Made by a program: the position numbers and the translations under genes. From Clostridiales bacterium (GTDB lineage Bacteria > Bacillota > Clostridia > Christensenellales > CAG-138), in contig SFCQ01000010.1 in NCBI GenBank assembly GCA_004558525.1, forward strand, positions 1-62,134: a DNA stretch of 62,134 nt. Reading direction: 5' to 3'. The notes beneath the pieces were generated by a model. It did not search any database. It saw nothing but the letters and a program-made list of their open reading frames with translations, and had not been told where the DNA came from. Each line of letters starts with the position of its first letter. The stretch's first letter is position 1. Below are positions 59,458 to 62,134 of the stretch, piece by piece.

Positions 59458-61164
59458 GCTGAACAGCTCCCGTATCTCCTGAACGGGAAGCTTTTCGACC
59501 TTTCTGTCATATGTCAAAAGACCGTTAAGCTCGTCCTCAACATCGCTGAGCTGGGTATATATTGCGGCGGAAAGCCCTTGCATATATGCGGGGGCGATTT
59601 CTTTTTTATACAGCGCTTTGAAGGCATCTGTAAAAGCTTCATCGGTTTTCATGCGCTTGTAACCAAAGTCCTTTTTATTGAAGGAATGACCGTTTATGCG
59701 CCTGTTGAAGCCGCCAAACTCGCTTAAAACAACTGCACGGCCAAGCTTATCGGGCTTGAACTCAAACGGCTTAAAGTAAACATGCAGGCTTTTTACGTCA
59801 CCAACACCCTGGTCGTGCCATCCGCTTGCATGATCTATGGTGCGCGTAGTATCAAGCTGAAGTATGGTTTCAACCGCTTTTTCAGAGTCGAACTGCCCCC
59901 AGCCTTCGTTAAAAGGCACCCACATGGCTATACAGGGGCAGTTATAAAGCTGTATTATCATCTCACGAAGCTCGTTGTGGTATTGTATCCTTCCTTCTTT
60001 GTTGTGTCGTCCGAAGCGGGCGTAGTTGTGCTCCGTGTCGCTCATTTCGCCTATGCCCAAAAGCGGCAGCGAAACCGTTGCGCTCTTATATAGCTCGCCT
60101 CCGTTTGGCATATCCTGCCATACGAGCATGCCAAGCCTGTCACAGTGATAGTAAAAACGCATCGGCTCGACCTTAATATGCTTTCTCAGCGTGTTATAGC
60201 CAAGTGCCTTCATGCTAAGTATGTCGTTTATTATCGCTTCATCGCTCGGCGCGGTGTATAGTCCGTCCGGCCAATACCCCTGGTCAAGTACGCCGTTGTG
60301 AAAATAAGGTTTGTTGTTCAGCATGAGCCGCGGCTTGCCGTCATGGCCGCTGCCGGCAGAGAACTTACGCATGGCGAAGTAGCTTCTTACGCTGTCATTA
60401 GCCATTCTAACGTCCATATCATATAAATATGGCGACTCAGGGCTCCATGCCCTGAATCCGGCCATGCTCATGCGTATAGGCTGATCCGCCGTGCCGTATG
60501 CGACCACATCGCCAACGCGCACTATACATTCGCTCGCTGAATTGGGTTTATTGCTGTAAGCTGTTATTTCCACGGAGCTTTCGTCAAAAAGCGGGGTTAT
60601 GACAAGCTCCTGTATGTATTCTTCCGGCACGCTTTCCGCCCATACGGTCTGCCATATGCCGCTTTGCGGGGTATACCAGATGCCGCCGCGCTTTGTTTTC
60701 TGCTTCCCGCGGGAGTGGTAAGAGGTATCTGTATAGTCTATGACCTTTACCGTTATAACGTTTTCGTCTTTAATATAAGGCGTAATATCAAGCGTAAACG
60801 CATTATATCCGCCAATATGCGTGCCTGCGTCATGACCGTTTATGTATACCGTGGCTATTTGGTCAACGGCGCCGAAATGCAGCAGCACGCGGCCCTTATT
60901 AAAACCAAACGGCAGGTCAAAATGCCTTGAATACCAAAGAGCCTCATCTGGTTTAAGCGTGCGCATAACGCCGGAAAGCTCACATTCAGGTGAAAACGGG
61001 ACGATTATCTCACCATCCATGCTTTCAGGCACAGAATCGGAGGCGGTTATAGCATATTGCCATGCGCCGTTAAGGTTGATATAGCTTTCCCTTTTCAGCT
61101 GTGGGCGCGGGTATTCCTGCAATACTGCGTTTTTGTCAAGCTTTTCGCCCCAAGGTGTTTTCAT
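59434..61164 (-). CDS. Glycoside hydrolase family 2 protein (beta-galactosidase/glucuronidase-like)
   Basis: The 576-residue protein lacks a signal peptide and is probably cytosolic. It has the GH2 order: sugar-binding jelly roll (LNGAWQYAITASDS; LHFGAVDQIATVYINGHDAG; KRGGIWYTPQSGIWQTVW), an immunoglobulin-like domain and a TIM barrel. The acid/base Glu is in WVPFNEGWGQF and the nucleophile Glu in VVLSEFGGFN. Shorter than LacZ, it matches compact GH2 enzymes; the sugar specificity is not evident. I start at ATG 61164, 7 nt after GGAGG, because the ATG at 61170 sits too close to the site. An SDR gene lies upstream on the same strand. Confidence 0.88.
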   Translation of the reverse strand: MKTPWGEKLDKNAVLQEYPRPQLKRESYINLNGAWQYAITASDSVPESMDGEIIVPFSPECELSGVMRTLKPDEALWYSRHFDLPFGFNKGRVLLHFGAVDQIATVYINGHDAGTHIGGYNAFTLDITPYIKDENVITVKVIDYTDTSYHSRGKQKTKRGGIWYTPQSGIWQTVWAESVPEEYIQELVITPLFDESSVEITAYSNKPNSASECIVRVGDVVAYGTADQPIRMSMAGFRAWSPESPYLYDMDVRMANDSVRSYFAMRKFSAGSGHDGKPRLMLNNKPYFHNGVLDQGYWPDGLYTAPSDEAIINDILSMKALGYNTLRKHIKVEPMRFYYHCDRLGMLVWQDMPNGGELYKSATVSLPLLGIGEMSDTEHNYARFGRHNKEGRIQYHNELREMIIQLYNCPCIAMWVPFNEGWGQFDSEKAVETILQLDTTRTIDHASGWHDQGVGDVKSLHVYFKPFEFKPDKLGRAVVLSEFGGFNRRINGHSFNKKDFGYKRMKTDEAFTDAFKALYKKEIAPAYMQGLSAAIYTQLSDVEDELNGLLTYDRKVEKLPVQEIRELFSSLFADIE

Positions 61165-61221
61165 ATCCATTCCTCCTGATACGCTAATGCATCATTAAGC
61201 CTTGCGATGTATCAACTGTAT

Positions 61222-61953
61222 TTAATACGGAAAACCGCCGCCGACTTCAAGCGCCTGGCCGGTTATAAACGACGCCTGGTCAGAAGCGAGAAAAAGCATG
61301 GCTCCTGCAACATCTTCAGCCCTGCCGAGCCTTCCAAGCGGAGTCTTTTCGATAAGCTCAAGCTTCTCCTCATCGGTGAATGAGGACATCATGTCGGTAT
61401 CTATTACCCCGGGCGCTATGCAATTAACCCTTATGCCGCTTGGCCCAAGCTCGCGGCTCAAGGCCTTTGTCAGCCCTATTATGCCTGCCTTTGCGGCGGA
61501 ATAGGCAGCCTCACACGAGCCGCCGTATATACCCCAAACCGATGACACGTTTATTATAGCCCCGCCGCCGCGGCTGCGCATAGATGGTATCGCTGCGTGT
61601 ATGGAATTATAAGCTCCCGTCAGGTCAACGTCTATAACCCTTTGCCACTGTTCTTTTTTCGTATCCTCAAGCATGCCGTAATGTGCGATGCCTGCGTTGT
61701 TTATAAGTACATCTATCCCGCCAAGAGTTGATATTATCGTTTCGGCCGCGCGGTCTACCGATGAAGCGTCAGCAATGTCGCAGCATACCGGCATGGCCAT
61801 GGCGCCTAATGCGGCAAGCTCCTGCATAAGGCTTCGCATATCCGATGCTGAGTTAGAATAACCGGCGGCAATTCTGTATCCGGCTTTTGCAAATGTGACG
61901 GCGCAGGCTCTGCCGATGCCGCGGGTCACTCCTGTTATCAGCACATTTTTCAT
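61222..61953 (-). CDS. Short-chain dehydrogenase/reductase (FabG-like)
   Basis: A 243-residue Rossmann-fold oxidoreductase with the NAD(P) motif TGVTRGIGRA, the NNAGIAHYG block, the catalytic Ser in VSSVWG and the YSAAK motif (Tyr and Lys). The end matches the FabG style (SGIRVNCIAPGVIDTDM, ASFITGQALEVGGGFPY). It could be a 3-oxoacyl-ACP reductase or another SDR; no fatty-acid synthesis genes are adjacent. The ATG overlaps the TGA of rnj (ATGA), so it is probably translated with it. Confidence 0.88.
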   Translation of the reverse strand: MKNVLITGVTRGIGRACAVTFAKAGYRIAAGYSNSASDMRSLMQELAALGAMAMPVCCDIADASSVDRAAETIISTLGGIDVLINNAGIAHYGMLEDTKKEQWQRVIDVDLTGAYNSIHAAIPSMRSRGGGAIINVSSVWGIYGGSCEAAYSAAKAGIIGLTKALSRELGPSGIRVNCIAPGVIDTDMMSSFTDEEKLELIEKTPLGRLGRAEDVAGAMLFLASDQASFITGQALEVGGGFPY

Positions 61954-62134
61954 AATGAAAAATCCATGAAGATGGGTACGATCATGGGACGACGCTTTGT
62001 GCGCTGGTATATGACCGAATTCAGCTCGTCCCTGACGCGTGTCTGCATTGTTTCGAAATCGGTCACACCGCGATGCAGACAGCGTTCGATCGACCGCTGA
62101 GCCAGCTTTGCAAGCTCGTCAAGCAGCGCTTCCG
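61950..62134 (-). CDS. rnj: Ribonuclease J, C-terminal end (continues beyond window)
   Basis: Sixty-one codons before TGA at 61950 read RVRDELNSVIYQRTKRRPMI and finish VPIFMDF. The tail YxxTKRRPMI(L/V)P is the conserved end of RNase J, a 5'-3' exo- and endonuclease of Firmicutes mRNA decay. The rest of the gene is upstream of the window's right edge on the minus strand. Codons here favour ATC, GTC and CGC over the ATA and AGG seen in its neighbours. Confidence 0.85.
   Translation of the reverse strand, partial: EALLDELAKLAQRSIERCLHRGVTDFETMQTRVRDELNSVIYQRTKRRPMIVPIFMDFSL

Noticed and set aside
61950..62134. Different codon use in the rnj fragment as sign of horizontal transfer
   Set aside because: Only 61 codons are visible and highly expressed RNA-decay genes often have their own codon bias.

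Overview
The window looks like a chromosomal segment of a Gram-positive, spore-forming anaerobe of the class Clostridia, probably an uncultured gut-type lineage. The evidence is a T-box leader on pheST, a Spo0A-type regulator with a consensus 0A box, a SpoIVFA/SpoIVFB-like pair, a PASTA kinase/phosphatase pair, RNase J and RNase G, a double-cubane-cluster reductase, and strong Shine-Dalgarno sequences. Most genes share a codon habit rich in ATA (Ile), AGG (Arg) and CTT (Leu). The leftmost 4.2 kb and the gene at 12394 depart from it, which suggests acquired DNA.

Layout. 1-4201: end of a mobile-element-type gene, a truncated DUF6061 gene, a NUDIX hydrolase, and larE-larB-larC, which build the nickel-pincer cofactor; no larA is present. 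4220-4409: first of three copies of a ~190 bp five-hairpin dispersed repeat. 4447-11199: PfkB kinase on the minus strand, then a LytTR regulator, a short GHKL kinase, two ABC exporter half-transporters and an ABM-domain protein; a 21-bp-spaced direct repeat lies before the transporters. 11240-12345: second repeat copy, a tRNA cluster (Arg, a 40-nt His remnant, Gln, Lys, Leu, Gly), and a GTGAAAT hairpin array. 12394-16227: 2'-5' RNA ligase-like protein, DUF2087 protein, and a metal-responsive ArsR/P-type ATPase operon whose leader holds the third repeat copy between two near-identical operators. 16281-26894: FHA-FtsW-PBP operon, two minus-strand envelope genes, pgi, a substrate-binding lipoprotein, RodA, and SpoIVFA/B-like genes. 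26946-33383: TIGR03960 radical SAM protein, DUF2344 protein, RNase G, a small ORF, Spo0A-like regulator, deoB. 33470-43706: a catalytically degenerate D-Ala-D-Ala carboxypeptidase homologue, T-box-pheS-pheT, UvrD/PcrA helicase, ligA, AIR-synthase-like protein. 43783-55798: the conserved Firmicutes run yicC-gmk-rpoZ-priA-def-fmt-rsmB-rlmN-prpC-prkC-rsgA-rpe. 55915-62134: tRNA-Val, a structured RNA candidate (possibly 6S), tRNA-Gln, a double-cubane reductase, DUF1653 protein, acyl carrier protein, ComEC-like metallo-hydrolase, GH2 glycosidase, SDR oxidoreductase and the 3' end of rnj.

The window is largely housekeeping. The most unusual signals are non-coding: the tRNA-His remnant reduced to acceptor and T arm with its G-1:C73 pair intact, the five-hairpin repeat and its position in the metal operon leader, the GTGAAAT array, the putative LytTR site, and two genes whose Shine-Dalgarno sits in the 3' arm of a terminator-like hairpin. 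Among proteins, the dead carboxypeptidase and the divergent Spo0A stand out. I found no convincing novel multi-gene defence or biosynthetic system.
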